DNA of 64,000 nucleotides from Devosia faecipullorum (GTDB taxonomy: Bacteria > Pseudomonadota > Alphaproteobacteria > Rhizobiales > Devosiaceae). The DNA lies in NCBI RefSeq assembly GCF_015158295.1, contig NZ_JACDXV010000001.1, positions 248,001 through 312,000 on the forward strand, in the 5' to 3' direction. Both the position numbers and the translations under genes were made by a program. The notes under the pieces were generated by a model. It saw nothing but the letters and a program-made list of their open reading frames with translations. It did not search any database and was not told where the DNA came from. The first letter of the stretch is position 1. Every line of letters begins with the position of its first letter. This document shows, one piece after another, positions 18,116-29,900 of this stretch.

Positions 18116-19336
18116 TCAGGCGAAAAATTTCCGGGCACGTTCGATGCCGTCCACCAGCGCGTCCACATCGTCCTTGCCATTATATAGGGCGAAGGAGGCG
18201 CGGCAGGTAGAGGTGACGCCGAAACGGGCCAATAGCGGTTGGGCGCAATGGGTACCCGCGCGAACGGCGATGCCGTAGCGGTCGAGAATGGTGGCGACGT
18301 CATGGGCATGGGCGCCGGCAATCTCGAAGGAGAAAATGCCGCCCTTGCCCGGCGCCGTCCCGATGAGGCGCAGCGAATTGATGCGGCTCAGCTGCTCCTG
18401 CGCATAAGCGGCAATTTCATGCTCATGGGCGGCAATGGCCTCGCGGCCGAGGCTTTCCATATAGTCGAGGGCCGCGCCGAGCCCGATGGCCTGCACGATG
18501 GGCGGCGTTCCGGCTTCGAATCGATGCGGCGGCTCGTTATAGGTGACGCCATCCAGCGTGACGGTTTCGATCATCTCGCCGCCGCCCTGATAGGGCTGCA
18601 TTTCCGCCAGCAAGTCGTATTTGCCGTAGAGCACCCCGATGCCGGTGGGGCCATAAAGCTTGTGACCGGTCATGATGTAGAAATCGGCGTCGAGATCCTG
18701 CACGTCCACGCTGATATGCACCGCGCCCTGCGAACCATCGACCAGGACCACAATGCCCTTGGCATGCGCCATGGCGATCATGTCCTTGATCGGGTTGATG
18801 GTGCCCAGGACATTGGACATATGCGTGATGGCGACGATACGGGTGCGGCTGGTCAAAGCAGCTTCGAAGGCGTCGAGATCGAGCGCACCATCCTCGCGCA
18901 CGTCGATGAATTTCAGCACCGCCCCCTGACGCTCCCGGTGGAAATGCCAGGGCACGATATTGGAATGATGCTCCATGATCGTGGTGACGATCTCGTCCCC
19001 CGCGGCGATGCGTGGACCGGCGAAGGATGACGCGACCAGATTGATCGCCTCGGTGGCCGATTTGGTGAAGATGATCTCCTCGATCCGCCCGGCATTGAGA
19101 AAGCGGCGGGCACTTTCGCGCCCGGCTTCATAGCCCTCGGTGGCGCGATTGGCCAAGGTATGCAGGCCACGATGTACGTTGGCATATTCGTGCCGGAACG
19201 CGCGATCCATGCGCTCGAGAACCTGAGCCGGCTTCTGGGCCGAGGCACCGCTGTCGAGATAGACAAGGCGATTGCCATGAATCTGCTCAGACAGGATCGG
19301 AAAATCGGCGCGGACTTTTTGAAGGTCGAAGGTCAT
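18116..19336 (-). CDS. sufS: SufS-type group II cysteine desulfurase
   Basis: Supplies sulfur for cluster assembly by converting cysteine to alanine and a protein-bound persulfide. 406 residues, fold-type I PLP enzyme. The PLP lysine lies in TGHKLYGPTG and the catalytic cysteine in RAGTHCAQPLL, the short loop of group II enzymes that normally need SufE. No sufE is in the window. ATG 19336 is preceded by AGGTGG; the in-frame extension upstream overlaps repeat DNA. It is separated from sufD by a 204-bp spacer of palindromic, C-rich repeats, unusual inside an operon. Confidence 0.95.
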   Translation of the reverse strand: MTFDLQKVRADFPILSEQIHGNRLVYLDSGASAQKPAQVLERMDRAFRHEYANVHRGLHTLANRATEGYEAGRESARRFLNAGRIEEIIFTKSATEAINLVASSFAGPRIAAGDEIVTTIMEHHSNIVPWHFHRERQGAVLKFIDVREDGALDLDAFEAALTSRTRIVAITHMSNVLGTINPIKDMIAMAHAKGIVVLVDGSQGAVHISVDVQDLDADFYIMTGHKLYGPTGIGVLYGKYDLLAEMQPYQGGGEMIETVTLDGVTYNEPPHRFEAGTPPIVQAIGLGAALDYMESLGREAIAAHEHEIAAYAQEQLSRINSLRLIGTAPGKGGIFSFEIAGAHAHDVATILDRYGIAVRAGTHCAQPLLARFGVTSTCRASFALYNGKDDVDALVDGIERARKFFA

Positions 19337-19357
19337 ATATCCACCTGCTCCGGGCAT

Positions 19358-19400
19358 AGGCCCCTCCCCCTTGAGGGGGAGGGGTGGGGTGGGGGTGGGG
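19358..19400. repeat. C/G-rich palindromic element inside the suf operon
   Basis: CCCCTCCCCCTTGAGGGGGAGGGG forms a near-perfect hairpin, followed by further GGGGT repeats. A related motif, TCTCCCCTCAGGGAGGAGG, lies at about 19497-19515. Together they fill most of the sufD-sufS spacer. Similar CTCCCC-type palindromes recur around 46915-46995. Confidence 0.6.
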
Positions 19401-19540
19401 ACTGTTGCCGTCCCAACCCGAAGGTCGTCATCGTGTCGCTGCTTCAATACCCACCCCGGCTTTGCTAGGGGCTCTTTGGGCCTAGCTCCGCGCTAATCTC
19501 CCCTCAGGGAGGAGGTTGGGCAAGGGAAGCAGCTTCCGCT

Positions 19541-20749
19541 TCACTTGCCCAGCAACCAGCCGTCGACAACGCCTTGCAGGGCTTCGTTCAGTGCTTCGTC
19601 CTCTACCGGATCGAGCAATTCGGCGATGAAGCCGCGCACCAGCATGGTCTCCGCCTCGACCTTGGAAATACCGCGGCTGAGCAGATAGAAGAGGCTGTCC
19701 TCGTCCAGCTTGCCGCAGGTCGAGCCATGGCCACAGACCACGTCGTCGGCATAGATTTCCAGCTCCGGCTTGGAGAGGATTTCCGCGTCATCGGACAGCA
19801 TCAGCCCCTGATGCATGAACTTGGCATCGGTCTTCTGCGCGTCGCGGAGGACGACCAGTTTGCCCTGTATCACGGCCTTGGAACGGCCACGGGCAATAGA
19901 CTTGAACAGCGGCTGCGACGACGTATGAGGCACCGCATGGGTGGTTTCCATGGTGATGTCGGCGTGCTGGCCCTCGGAAACGAGGTTGAGCCCGGTAACA
20001 TCGGCATGCGCCTCCGCTCCCACCAGGTTCGGGAACAGCTGGGTGCGCGCCAGATTGGCGCCCGCATGAATGACCAGCGTGCGCAGCCTGGCGCCATCGG
20101 CCAGATGGTATTCGTTGGTGGCGAAATGGCTGACGCCCGACGCACTCAGATCGAGCGTGATATGGGTCAGCACTGCCCCCTTGCCTAGGGCAATATAACT
20201 GGCGTGATTGCCGACATGGGCTGCGTCGGAACCGGAGAAGGTTTCCAGAATGGTGGCCGAAGCACCATCGGCGAGGAAAACCTTGACCGCATCGGCCACG
20301 TGGGCGGCTTCACCTTCGATGCGGCGTTCGATCTGGATGACCGGATCGACGCTGCTTTCGAGCGTCAGCGTCAGGGCTTCCTTGACCAGACCATTGTTGA
20401 GATGGACCAGAACGTCGTCGCGGGTGGTCAGCACGCCACCATTGGCCTTGCCGACGATGATTCCCGCCGGGGCCGTCGCCGCGTTCTGGATGACACCATT
20501 GGCGATCATCAGGTTGAAGGCTCCGGGCACCCGCAAGGCGGGCGCGCTGGCCTCGTTGGCCGGCTGACCGAGCGCCGGCACAGCGCGCAGCAGGGTTTTG
20601 AGATCGGTATAGTGATAGGACTCGACACGGCGCGTCGGCAGGCCGACCACGCCGATGCGCTCGGCAACCTGGTCGGCGCCGACGGACTTGAGCTGATCGA
20701 TCAGGGCTTGCTCGGCCGGGCCGAGACGGACAGGAAAGCTGGGTCGCAT
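19541..20749 (-). CDS. sufD: Fe-S cluster scaffold subunit SufD
   Basis: 402 residues. Pairs with SufB to build the SufBC2D scaffold for new Fe-S clusters. The C-terminal beta-helix region contains GHGSTCGKLDEDSLFYLLSRG, the family hallmark with the His used at the SufB-SufD interface. The N-terminal region is more divergent, as usual. It starts 2 bp after the sufC stop, so it is tightly coupled. Confidence 0.95.
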   Translation of the reverse strand: MRPSFPVRLGPAEQALIDQLKSVGADQVAERIGVVGLPTRRVESYHYTDLKTLLRAVPALGQPANEASAPALRVPGAFNLMIANGVIQNAATAPAGIIVGKANGGVLTTRDDVLVHLNNGLVKEALTLTLESSVDPVIQIERRIEGEAAHVADAVKVFLADGASATILETFSGSDAAHVGNHASYIALGKGAVLTHITLDLSASGVSHFATNEYHLADGARLRTLVIHAGANLARTQLFPNLVGAEAHADVTGLNLVSEGQHADITMETTHAVPHTSSQPLFKSIARGRSKAVIQGKLVVLRDAQKTDAKFMHQGLMLSDDAEILSKPELEIYADDVVCGHGSTCGKLDEDSLFYLLSRGISKVEAETMLVRGFIAELLDPVEDEALNEALQGVVDGWLLGK

Positions 20750-20751
20750 GG

Positions 20752-21513
<762 letters not shown>

Positions 21514-21573
21514 TTCGTTTCTCCTGGTCCCGGGGTCGCGTCAGCGCCGCCCGGTAAGTGAATTGTTACGGGT

Positions 21574-23103
21574 TTAGCCGACGCTGCCTTCGAGGCTGAT
21601 CGAAATCAGTTTCTGGGTTTCAACCATGAATTCCATCGGCAGGTGCTGAAGCACGTCGCGGACGAAGCCATTGACGATCAGAGCCACGGCTTCCTCTTCG
21701 TTGAGCCCGCGCTGACGGCAATAGAACATCTGATCGTCGGAAATCTTGGACGTGGTCGCCTCGTGCTCGAACACGGCGGTGCCGTTACGGCTTTCGATAT
21801 AGGGGACCGTGTGCGCCCCGCATTTGTCCCCGATCAACAAGCTGTCGCATTGGGTGAAATTGCGGGCGTTTTTCGCCTTGGCATGGGCCGAAACCTGGCC
21901 GCGATACGTATTGTCCGAGAAGCCGGCGGCGATGCCCTTGGCGATGATGCGGCTGGACGTGTTCTTGCCCAGATGGATCATCTTGGTGCCGCTATCGACC
22001 TGCTGATGGCCGTTGGAGATGGCGATGGAATAGAATTCGCCACGCGAGCCGTCGCCGCGCAGGATGCAGCTCGGATATTTCCAGGTGATGGCCGAGCCGG
22101 TCTCCACCTGGGTCCAGGAAATGTGCGAATTGACGCCCCGGCAATCGCCGCGCTTGGTGACGAAATTGTAGATGCCGCCCTTGCCGTCCTTGTCGCCCGG
22201 ATACCAGTTCTGGACAGTGGAATACTTGATCTCGGCATTGTCGAGGGCGACCAGTTCCACCACGGCGGCGTGCAGCTGGTTCTCATCGCGGGTCGGCGCG
22301 GTGCAGCCTTCGAGATAGGACACGTAGGAATCATCTTCGGCGATGATCAGCGTCCGCTCGAACTGGCCGGTATTCTTCTCGTTGATGCGGAAATAGGTCG
22401 ACAGCTCCATCGGGCAACGGACGCCCTTGGGGATGTAGACGAACGAACCATCGGTGAAGACCGCCGAATTGAGCGTGGCGTAGTAATTGTCGGAGACCGG
22501 AACCACCGAGCCGAGATATTTCTTCACCAGCTCGGGATGCTCACGCACCGCTTCAGAGATGGAGCAGAAGATGATGCCGACCTTGGCCAGTTCCTCGCGG
22601 AACGTAGTGATGACCGAGACGGAATCGAACACGGCATCGACGGCGACATTGGCGCCGAACGGCGTGCCCACCGATTCCGCCGCGCCCTGAACGCCGGCCA
22701 GGATCGCCTGTTCCTTGAGCGGAATGCCGAGCTTTTCATAGGTGCGGAGCAGTTCGGGATCGACTTCGTCGAGGCTCATCGGGCCTTTGACGCTCTTGGG
22801 CGCCGCATAATAGCTGATCGCCTGCAGATCGATCTTTGGATAATGCAGCTTGGCCCAGTTCGGCTCTTCCATGGTCTGGAAACGGCGGAACGCGTCGAGA
22901 CGCCATTCCAGCATCCATTCCGGCTCGTCTTTCTTGGCGGAAATCAGGCGGACGGTATCCTCGTTGAGGCCAATCGGGGCCACATAGGATTCGATGTCGG
23001 TCTCGAAGCCGTATTTATACTTGTCCACATCGAGCGCCAGAACCTGCTCGACGGTTTCCCGGTCGATCTCTTCCTTGAGAGTTGGAATATCGTAGTCCGC
23101 CAT
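21574..23103 (-). CDS. sufB: Fe-S cluster scaffold subunit SufB
   Basis: 509 residues. The main scaffold protein on which clusters are assembled from SufS-derived sulfur and iron. The C-terminal region has [10 protein letters not shown] with the essential Cys and the conserved VPYIESRNG segment. ATG 23103 follows AAGGAGAG at ideal spacing; an ATG 21 bp upstream overlaps that ribosome-binding site and is rejected. Between it and the upstream cysteine desulfurase lies a palindromic repeat (23162-23219). Confidence 0.97.
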   Translation of the reverse strand: MADYDIPTLKEEIDRETVEQVLALDVDKYKYGFETDIESYVAPIGLNEDTVRLISAKKDEPEWMLEWRLDAFRRFQTMEEPNWAKLHYPKIDLQAISYYAAPKSVKGPMSLDEVDPELLRTYEKLGIPLKEQAILAGVQGAAESVGTPFGANVAVDAVFDSVSVITTFREELAKVGIIFCSISEAVREHPELVKKYLGSVVPVSDNYYATLNSAVFTDGSFVYIPKGVRCPMELSTYFRINEKNTGQFERTLIIAEDDSYVSYLEGCTAPTRDENQLHAAVVELVALDNAEIKYSTVQNWYPGDKDGKGGIYNFVTKRGDCRGVNSHISWTQVETGSAITWKYPSCILRGDGSRGEFYSIAISNGHQQVDSGTKMIHLGKNTSSRIIAKGIAAGFSDNTYRGQVSAHAKAKNARNFTQCDSLLIGDKCGAHTVPYIESRNGTAVFEHEATTSKISDDQMFYCRQRGLNEEEAVALIVNGFVRDVLQHLPMEFMVETQKLISISLEGSVG

Positions 23104-23161
23104 GAGGCTCTCCTTTGTGCTCATCGGCGGTTCAAGGCCGCCGCGAACGAATTCTCTTCTA

Positions 23162-23219
23162 GCGCTTCCGAACCGGAAAACCGGTGTCCACTTTCAGTGT
23201 CCACCTTTCCTGGAAGCGC
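23162..23219. repeat. Imperfect palindrome, RIME-like, between cysteine desulfurase and sufB
   Basis: Outer arms GCGCTTCC (23162-23169) and GGAAGCGC (23212-23219) enclose an inner CCGGAAAACCGG hairpin. The style matches mosaic palindromes of rhizobial genomes. It lies within the suf operon and could affect how much read-through reaches sufB. Confidence 0.6.
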
Positions 23220-23234
23220 CCCGTGTCCGGCCTG

Positions 23235-24380
23235 TCAGGCCGCCTGTCCTGCCCGCTTGTGGCGGGCAAGAAGTGTTTCAAATCCGGTGAGAAACGCATC
23301 GGCGTCCTCACGCGTCGAATTCCAGCCGAAGCTGACGCGCAGCGCGCATTCGCACAACGCCTTATCGACCCCCATCGCGGCAAGCACATGGCTGGGGCCG
23401 ACCTTGCCCGAGGAACAGGCGGAGCCCGAGGAGACCGAAAGGCCCATCAGGTCCAGCCCCATCATTGCAATGGCATTGCCGAGGCCGGGCACGGCGAAAT
23501 TGACCACATTGCCAATCCGCTCCGCCTGCTCGCCGAAAATGACCATTTCCGGCACCATGGCCCTAAGGCCGGTTTCCACGCGCTGTGTCAGCGCAGTCGT
23601 GGCCGCGCTATCGAAACTGTTGGCCTCGGCGGCCGCGCCGAAGGCGGCGATAAACGCCGTGGATTCGGTGCCGCCGCGACGGCCCTGTTCCTGCCCACCA
23701 CCGGGGATGAGCCGGACGATGTCAGCATGGCCCTTGACCAGCAGGGCGCCAATGCCGGCAGGAGCGCCGATCTTATGGCCGCTTATGGCCATCATATCGG
23801 GTGCCGAAGCGGCAAAATCGAGAGGCAGCTTGCCGCAGGCCTGCACCGCATCGACAAACAGCGTGTGGCGAGTGGCGCCGACCATGGCATTGATGCGGGC
23901 CATGGGCTGCACGATGCCGGTCTCGTTGTTGACCCAGTGGACCGCTACCAGCAGCGTTACGCCCTTCTCGTCGGCGCGGCGCAGGATTTCGGCCAATTGA
24001 TCAAGATCAATGCGCCCTTGCCCATCCAGGCCGATAGTCCATAAAGGCAGGCCCGTGGCCTCCGCCGCCTTGATGACGGCGGCGTGTTCCCCTGCGGACA
24101 TGGCGATGGCCCCGGACGAAAACGCTTTCGCGCCGCCGACAATCGCCTGGGTGATCGCTTCGGTGGCCGAGCCGGTGAAGACAACCTGGCGGGTTTCCGC
24201 CCCGGCAAGGCGCGCCACGCGCTGACGGCCGGTTTCGATGACATCACGCAGCGCCCGTCCATGCGCATGGACGGACGATGGATTGCCGTGGAGATCGAGC
24301 GCGGCAAGCAGAGCCGCCCTCGCCTCGGGACGAAGCGGGGACGCGGCATTGTGATCAAGATAGACCGCCGGTCTCGTCAT
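23235..24380 (-). CDS. NifS/IscS-like group I cysteine desulfurase, first gene of the suf operon
   Basis: 381 residues, PLP-dependent. The lysine lies in ISGHKIGAPAG and the catalytic cysteine in the longer mobile loop SSGSACSSGKVGPSH, which marks group I (IscS/NifS) rather than SufS. It can give persulfide sulfur to Fe-S assembly, tRNA thiolation and other paths. ATG 24380 has AAGGTAAG upstream. Placement of such a gene ahead of sufBCDS is a known arrangement in alphaproteobacteria that lack isc. With sufS, the operon has two cysteine desulfurases. Confidence 0.92.
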   Translation of the reverse strand: MTRPAVYLDHNAASPLRPEARAALLAALDLHGNPSSVHAHGRALRDVIETGRQRVARLAGAETRQVVFTGSATEAITQAIVGGAKAFSSGAIAMSAGEHAAVIKAAEATGLPLWTIGLDGQGRIDLDQLAEILRRADEKGVTLLVAVHWVNNETGIVQPMARINAMVGATRHTLFVDAVQACGKLPLDFAASAPDMMAISGHKIGAPAGIGALLVKGHADIVRLIPGGGQEQGRRGGTESTAFIAAFGAAAEANSFDSAATTALTQRVETGLRAMVPEMVIFGEQAERIGNVVNFAVPGLGNAIAMMGLDLMGLSVSSGSACSSGKVGPSHVLAAMGVDKALCECALRVSFGWNSTREDADAFLTGFETLLARHKRAGQAA

Positions 24381-24763
24381 CTTACCTTGGCGCCGGACGT
24401 TCCGATGACTTCGGACCCGGCGCTCCACTTTCCTGTTTTCGCAGCGTCACCAGCAGAAAAACGTTGCCAATTTTTCCGCACAATGCTGTTGGCGCATGCG
24501 CGCCTGTCATGTCTTATATGCCCGGCCCGAGGCGATACCGCCCCGCGAAAGCCAAACACTTCTTGAAATTCTGAGCGCAACTTCATTACAAGGGGCGCTC
24601 AAGCTGGCCGTCACACAGCCAGAAACACGTTTTGAACAATTCTAAACTGGTGTTTCGGACCCATGTTTTATGGAGAGCACGGCGCTTAGTCAAGCGTCGC
24701 ACACCGCTTTCCCGAGGCCCGAATGACCATTGTGATAAAGCCTGAAAGGCCGGAAACAAACCT
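24381..24763. other. Divergent control region between the suf operon and the hydrolase
   Basis: 383 bp without a gene. It carries the Irr-like inverted repeat at 24630-24646 and a GC-rich imperfect hairpin near the suf side (about 24388-24424). No Rrf2-type regulator gene (IscR) precedes the operon, unlike many suf loci. I could not pick a confident -35/-10 pair. Confidence 0.5.
24630..24646. promoter_or_regulatory. Candidate Irr-box upstream of the suf operon
   Basis: TTTTGAA-CAA-TTCTAAA matches the Irr consensus as I recall it (TTTAGAA-NNN-TTCTAAA) at 13 of 14 arm positions. Irr is the haem-responsive, Fur-family iron regulator of Rhizobiales and is known to control suf genes. The site is about 250 bp from the suf start and 118 bp from the hydrolase start, so suf is the expected target only if its transcript begins far upstream. 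Confidence 0.5.
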
Positions 24764-25426
24764 ATGCCTGAAGTGATCTTCAATGGCCCGGAAGGGCGCC
24801 TCGAAGGCCGGTACCAGCCGGGCAAGGAACCCAATGCGCCGGTGGCCATCGTGCTGCATCCGCATCCGCAATTCGGCGGGACGATGAACAACCAGATCGT
24901 CTATAATCTGTTCTACATGTTCGCCGAGCGCGGCTTCTCCGTGCTGCGTTTCAATTCGCGCGGCGTCGGCCGCAGCCAGGGCGTGTTCGACCACGGGATC
25001 GGCGAGCTGAGCGACGCTGCTTCGGCACTGGACTGGCTTCAGACCATCAACCGCGAGTCGCGCGGCTGCTGGATCGCCGGCTTCTCCTTCGGCGCCTGGA
25101 TCGGCATGCAATTGCTGATGCGCCGCCCGGAAGTGGAAGGCTTCATCTCGGTGTCCCCGCCCGAAAATCTCTATGATTTCTCGTTCCTGGCCCCCTGCCC
25201 CTCCTCTGGCCTGATCATCCATGGCGACAAGGACCGCGTGGCTCCGCCCTCGTCGGTCCAGAAGCTGGTGGACAAGCTCAAGACCCAGAAGGGCATCACC
25301 ATCGAGCAGCAGATCGTGGATGGCGCCAACCATTTCTATGAAGGCAAGATCGACGAATTGACGACGCGCTGCGCCGAATATCTCGACCGTCGCCGTCAGG
25401 AGATCGCGGACGGCGGCGGGCGCTGA
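24764..25426 (+). CDS. Alpha/beta-hydrolase of the DUF/dienelactone-like small family
   Basis: 220 residues, cytoplasmic, compact alpha/beta-hydrolase fold. The oxyanion segment LHPHPQFGG (about residues 30-38), nucleophile elbow GFSFGAW with the Ser near residue 107, an Asp in IHGDKDRV and a His in DGANHFYEG complete the triad. The family is common in proteobacteria (often described as YpfH/CocE-like or KANL3/Tex30-like) but the substrate is unknown. It is divergent from the suf operon and followed by tyrS after 130 bp. Confidence 0.82.
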   Translation: MPEVIFNGPEGRLEGRYQPGKEPNAPVAIVLHPHPQFGGTMNNQIVYNLFYMFAERGFSVLRFNSRGVGRSQGVFDHGIGELSDAASALDWLQTINRESRGCWIAGFSFGAWIGMQLLMRRPEVEGFISVSPPENLYDFSFLAPCPSSGLIIHGDKDRVAPPSSVQKLVDKLKTQKGITIEQQIVDGANHFYEGKIDELTTRCAEYLDRRRQEIADGGGR

Positions 25427-25556
25427 ATTAGCAGCGCATTGAGGCGATCGTCCTCAACCCGGAAGATTGCCGCAAGCCGCAATCTCCGTTCTGAATAGTG
25501 ACGAACCAGTGGGCCTCCGCATTGTCGGGCGCCCGCTGGATCGAATGGATCGCACA

Positions 25557-26801
25557 ATGACCAAATTCAAATCCGACTTCCTCCGCACGCTCGACGAGCG
25601 CGGCTATATCCATCAAATCTCCGACCCCGAAGGGCTCGACAAGCTGGCCTCCGAGGGCCAGATCACGGCCTATATCGGCTATGACCCGACCGCGGCCAGC
25701 CTGCATGTGGGCCATCTCACCCAGATCATGATGCTGCACTGGTTGCAGGCCACCGGCCATCGCCCCATCGCGCTGATGGGCGGCGGCACCGGCATGATCG
25801 GCGACCCCAGCTTCAAGGACGAGGCGCGCAAGCTGCTCGGCGTCGAAGGCATCAAGGACAATATCGAAGGCATCAAGGCCAAATTCGGCAATTTCCTCAA
25901 ATTCGAGGATGCCGGCGGCAATGGCATCATGGCCAACAATGCCGATTGGCTGCTGGGGCTCAATTATGTCGAGTTCCTGCGCGATGTGGGCCAGCATTTT
26001 TCGGTCAATCGCATGCTGAGCTTTGACTCGGTAAAGCTGCGCATCGACCGCGAGCAGTCGCTGAGCTTCCTCGAATTCAACTACATGATCCTGCAGGCCT
26101 ATGACTTCGTGGAGCTGAACAAGCGCTACGATTGCGTCTTGCAAATGGGCGGCTCGGACCAATGGGGCAATATCGTCAACGGCATCGACCTCGGGCACCG
26201 CATGCTCGGCAAGCAATTCTATGCCCTGACCTCGCCGCTTCTGACCACCTCGTCCGGCCAGAAAATGGGCAAGTCGCTCGGCGGAGCCATGTGGCTCAAT
26301 GCCGACATGATGAGCGTATATGATTTCTGGCAATATTGGCGCAACACCGAGGATGCGGACGTCGAGCGCTTCATGAAGCTCTTCACCACGCTGCCGCTCG
26401 ACGAAATCGCTCGGGTTGCAGCGGGCGACATCAATGAGGCCAAGAAACGCCTGGCCACCGAAGTCACAGCTTTGGTGCATGGCCGTTCGGCGGCCGACGA
26501 GGCAGCGGAAACGGCGCGTGCCACTTTCGAGACCGGCGCCATCGACCTGTCCTTGCCCACGGCCGAAGTCACCCATGCCGAACTCAATGCCGGCATCGGT
26601 GTGCTCAATGCGCTGGTCAAGGTGGGTCTTGCCACATCGAACGGCGAAGCACGGCGGCACGTGGCCTCGGGCGCGGTGCGCGTGAACGATGCGGTCATCG
26701 ACGACGACAAGCTGAGCCTCGCCGAAAACGCCCTTCTGCCCGAAGGGGTGATCAAGCTCTCGGTGGGCAAGAAGCGCCACGCGCTGATCAAGCCGGCTTA
26801 G
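25557..26801 (+). CDS. tyrS: Tyrosyl-tRNA synthetase
   Basis: Charges tRNA-Tyr. 414 residues, class I synthetase. The HIGH-type motif is HVGHL in [16 protein letters not shown], the KMSKS-type motif is KMGKS, and the C-terminal region contains the S4 RNA-binding domain ([13 protein letters not shown]). ATG 25557 matches the usual N-terminus; the frame is open upstream but shows no likeness to the family there. A double-hairpin repeat begins 8 bp past the stop. Confidence 0.96.
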   Translation: MTKFKSDFLRTLDERGYIHQISDPEGLDKLASEGQITAYIGYDPTAASLHVGHLTQIMMLHWLQATGHRPIALMGGGTGMIGDPSFKDEARKLLGVEGIKDNIEGIKAKFGNFLKFEDAGGNGIMANNADWLLGLNYVEFLRDVGQHFSVNRMLSFDSVKLRIDREQSLSFLEFNYMILQAYDFVELNKRYDCVLQMGGSDQWGNIVNGIDLGHRMLGKQFYALTSPLLTTSSGQKMGKSLGGAMWLNADMMSVYDFWQYWRNTEDADVERFMKLFTTLPLDEIARVAAGDINEAKKRLATEVTALVHGRSAADEAAETARATFETGAIDLSLPTAEVTHAELNAGIGVLNALVKVGLATSNGEARRHVASGAVRVNDAVIDDDKLSLAENALLPEGVIKLSVGKKRHALIKPA

Positions 26802-26808
26802 GCTTTCT

Positions 26809-26917
26809 CGTCATTGCCCGGCCCACTGGTCGCTTCGCGCCCGGGGATAAACTTGTCCGGGCAATCCATTTCGCCGAAACAATGTATGGGCCACCCGGAT
26901 AAACCGGGTGGTGACGA
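26809..26917 (-). repeat. Dispersed double-hairpin repeat, copy A
   Basis: Two palindromes in fixed order. On the minus strand, CCACCCGG-TTTAT-CCGGGTGG is followed by an ATTGCCCGGACAAG half whose partner CCGGGCAAT lies further on (loop expanded here by an extra TTTATCC-bearing stretch). Flanking CGTCA and TGACG complete the symmetry. It is the longest of five copies in the window (others at about 46744, 52498, 54171, 60924) and lies between tyrS and the AsmA-like gene. Confidence 0.75.
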
Positions 26918-26982
26918 TCTGGAGGGATTGGCTTAGTCAGTTCCGGCAGTTTGAAAGGGCGTTGCGTGTGCAGCGCCCTTTT

Positions 26983-29900
26983 CTATTGCGCGACCGGCAC
27001 CGCGCGGGAACGGAATTCGAACAGCTCGCGCAGGAAGCCGGGAGCGAGAATCGAGAGGGGGTTGACCAGGAATTGCGGCTGGTTGAGCGGGCCGCGCACC
27101 GCGAAGGTGACGCCGACCAGCCCCTCGCCGTCGCGCCCGCCGAGCAGCGGACCCAGAAGCGGAATCTGGCTGAACATGTTGTTGAGCCCGAACAGGGGCA
27201 CATAGGTGCCGACAAGGTCATATTGGCGGCTGCCGGTATGGATGAAGCCGCGCAGCGTACCGCCCACCACATCACCGGCCAGAACCGCATTGGTGACTTC
27301 CACGCTTTCCTCGCGGCGGATGAAATCCACCTGGCCCGCGTCGAAATCCAGCCGGTTCCGGGCCGCGATCGCCGCGCGGGAATCGGAGTGGTTCCCCAGG
27401 ATCTGGACGACATTGGCTTCGTCCACGATGGCGAAATCGCGCATGATGAGCTGGCCGACCTCCTGATCCCGATTGCGGTCGGTGGTCATGACCAGACTGC
27501 CAGAGCCGCCCGCCAGTTGGGAATAGATGCCGAGGAGCCGCAGCACCGTGCCCGCATCGTTGAATGCCATGACCAGCGAACGGCCATTGGGCGCGGGATT
27601 GGTGGTGATGGAGAGCGCATTGCCCTCGCCGAACTGGGTGGAGAGTGCCGCGCGGCTGAGCTGGGTGCCGCGCAGCAGCAGGTCGAGATCGAGGTTGAAC
27701 GCGGTGGTCGCGTAATAGCCCACGGCCCGATCAAGCTCCACATCGAGCGCTATGGGCGCACTGAACTGAGTGCTCTGCACCCCGCCACTGCCCTCGCCCA
27801 GACTGAAGAAGCGGCCGAGTACCGGCTTAAGATCGAGCTGGCGCCCCCTGATCCGCACGGAATAGCCGCCATCCATCGGTGCGAGACTGACGCTGGCATT
27901 GTCACCGCTGCTCAGCGCGAAATTGTCAAAATTGGCTGAGACCAGGCCGTTCTTGGCGTGGAAATCGAGCTTGCCCTCCAGCCGGACATCGCCGAAGGCC
28001 AGGGCGATCTCCTCGAGATGGGTGACTTCGCCATCCGGACGGATCGTGGCATTGAGACTGCCCGGCGTGCCGCGCGCCTTGGAGATGCCGAGATCGCGTA
28101 TATTGAGGCCCGCCTGCTGAAGATCGATAGATATCTGCATTGCGTCGCCGGCGAGCGGCTGGGCCACGAAGCGTACCTGACCGCTGGCGAATTGGGAAAC
28201 ATCGAAGCCCATGGATGCGAGGCCAGCGACATCCATCGTTGAGGCCAGGCGGAAAACCGGCTCGGTTTCCGGCGTTCCCTCAATCGCCACTTCGGCAACC
28301 ATGCCGTCAATCTCGGCAGTGCCGCCGAGCTGATAGCCCAGTTGCGAGGCGGAAAAGGCCAATTGTCCATTGCCGATCTTGCGCCCCTGGATCGGCTCCG
28401 TGCTGGCGAAATCGCTGACCTTGCCGTTGGCCACGTAATCGAGCTTCATCTCCCGGCCCGTTGTCTCGTCGGCCAGCGCGATGGTGGCGACAAGGTCGAG
28501 ATTGATCTTGCCGGCAAGACTCGCCGGATCAATGGGCAAGTCCACGCTGCTCAGCGCGTCGGGCTGCTGTTCCTCGACCAGCGCCAGCAGAGCCGGAATA
28601 GGCGCATCGAGATTGCCCGAAATTTCGACAATGCTCTCACCGGGCACCGAATTGTCCATCACCAAAGCCGGATTGTTGACGGCGATGATTCCAGCCCTGG
28701 TTTCGAGCGTGCCGCCACCTCCGGCGACCGACATGCTCACGTCGCTGACATGCAGTCGCGTTTCCCCGGCGATGATTATGGGCGACATGGCCGGAGTCGG
28801 CTTGACGGCCACCTCCTCCCCGACGATGTCGATCTGCATGCTGTCCTTGGGAATAGGCCGGGTTTCATCGCCAATGGCCATGGAGCCGACCGGGAAATTG
28901 AAGGCGAGATGCGCATTCTTGACCCGACCATCGGTGACATTGGCGACGAACCAGTCGCGGCTTTCTCCGCCCATGATATAGGGCCAGAGCCGCTTGACGT
29001 CGTCGGCACTGACCCCGTGCCCGGCAATGTTCATATTGATGCCAAGGCCATCCTGAACCAGGTCGAGCCTGCCCGCCGTTTCTACCAGCGCATCGCCCTT
29101 CTGCGCGACAAGCCGGTCAATCCCGACCGCGCCGTAGAGAGGCGCCGACCAGCCGGAAAACTCGACGTCTTCAAAGGGCTGTTCGGGCTCCTCCATGTCG
29201 TTGGGATGGATGAATACATCGCGCGCCCGCAGCGACATGCCGATGGTGGGGCCGTATTTCGGATCGAGCCCCATGGCAAAGACACCAGCCACCCGCGCCC
29301 GACTCTGGCCGATCTGCAAGGCGCCTTCCTTCATCTCGAACTGCCCCTTGGAAGGAATCCATGAGACATCGAGAATGGAACTGGCAACCGGGAAATAATC
29401 GTCGGCCAGGCGCAGATCGATGCCGGTGAGGTCGATCTTGAAATCGCCGCCGATCAGCTTGCCCTCTTCGGGCGTGAAGGTGACGTCGATGGAGATGGCC
29501 CCTGCGCCGCGCATCGCGGCCAGACTGTCCTTATCGTCCATGAACGGCAGGAAGGCCGCGAAATCAAGATTGGTGACGTCAGCCTGAAGCCGGCGCGTAC
29601 CATCGTCATCGATGGACCGCTCCACCGAGCCGAACACATTGCGCCCGCCGATCACGGCCGAGAAATTGCCCTCCGTGCGCCTGCTGCCCGGCACCGGCCC
29701 GATCTCGAGCGAGACATTGGTGAACTGGCGGAACAGGCCATAAAGCGGGTCGGCCATGTCGACATGGCCGCCGCGGATCACCAGCCGCGAAAACAGTCCG
29801 CGCGCCGTCTGCTCCACCAGATCGGCAAGCGCCACCTCGCTGGCCTCCAGATTATAGACCAGCCAGTCATTGTCCGAGCGCATTGGCGGCGCATCCCCGG

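Noticed and set aside
21643..24000. Open frame of 785 codons opposite sufB and the cysteine desulfurase
   Set aside because: Antisense to two conserved enzymes; no recognisable motif.
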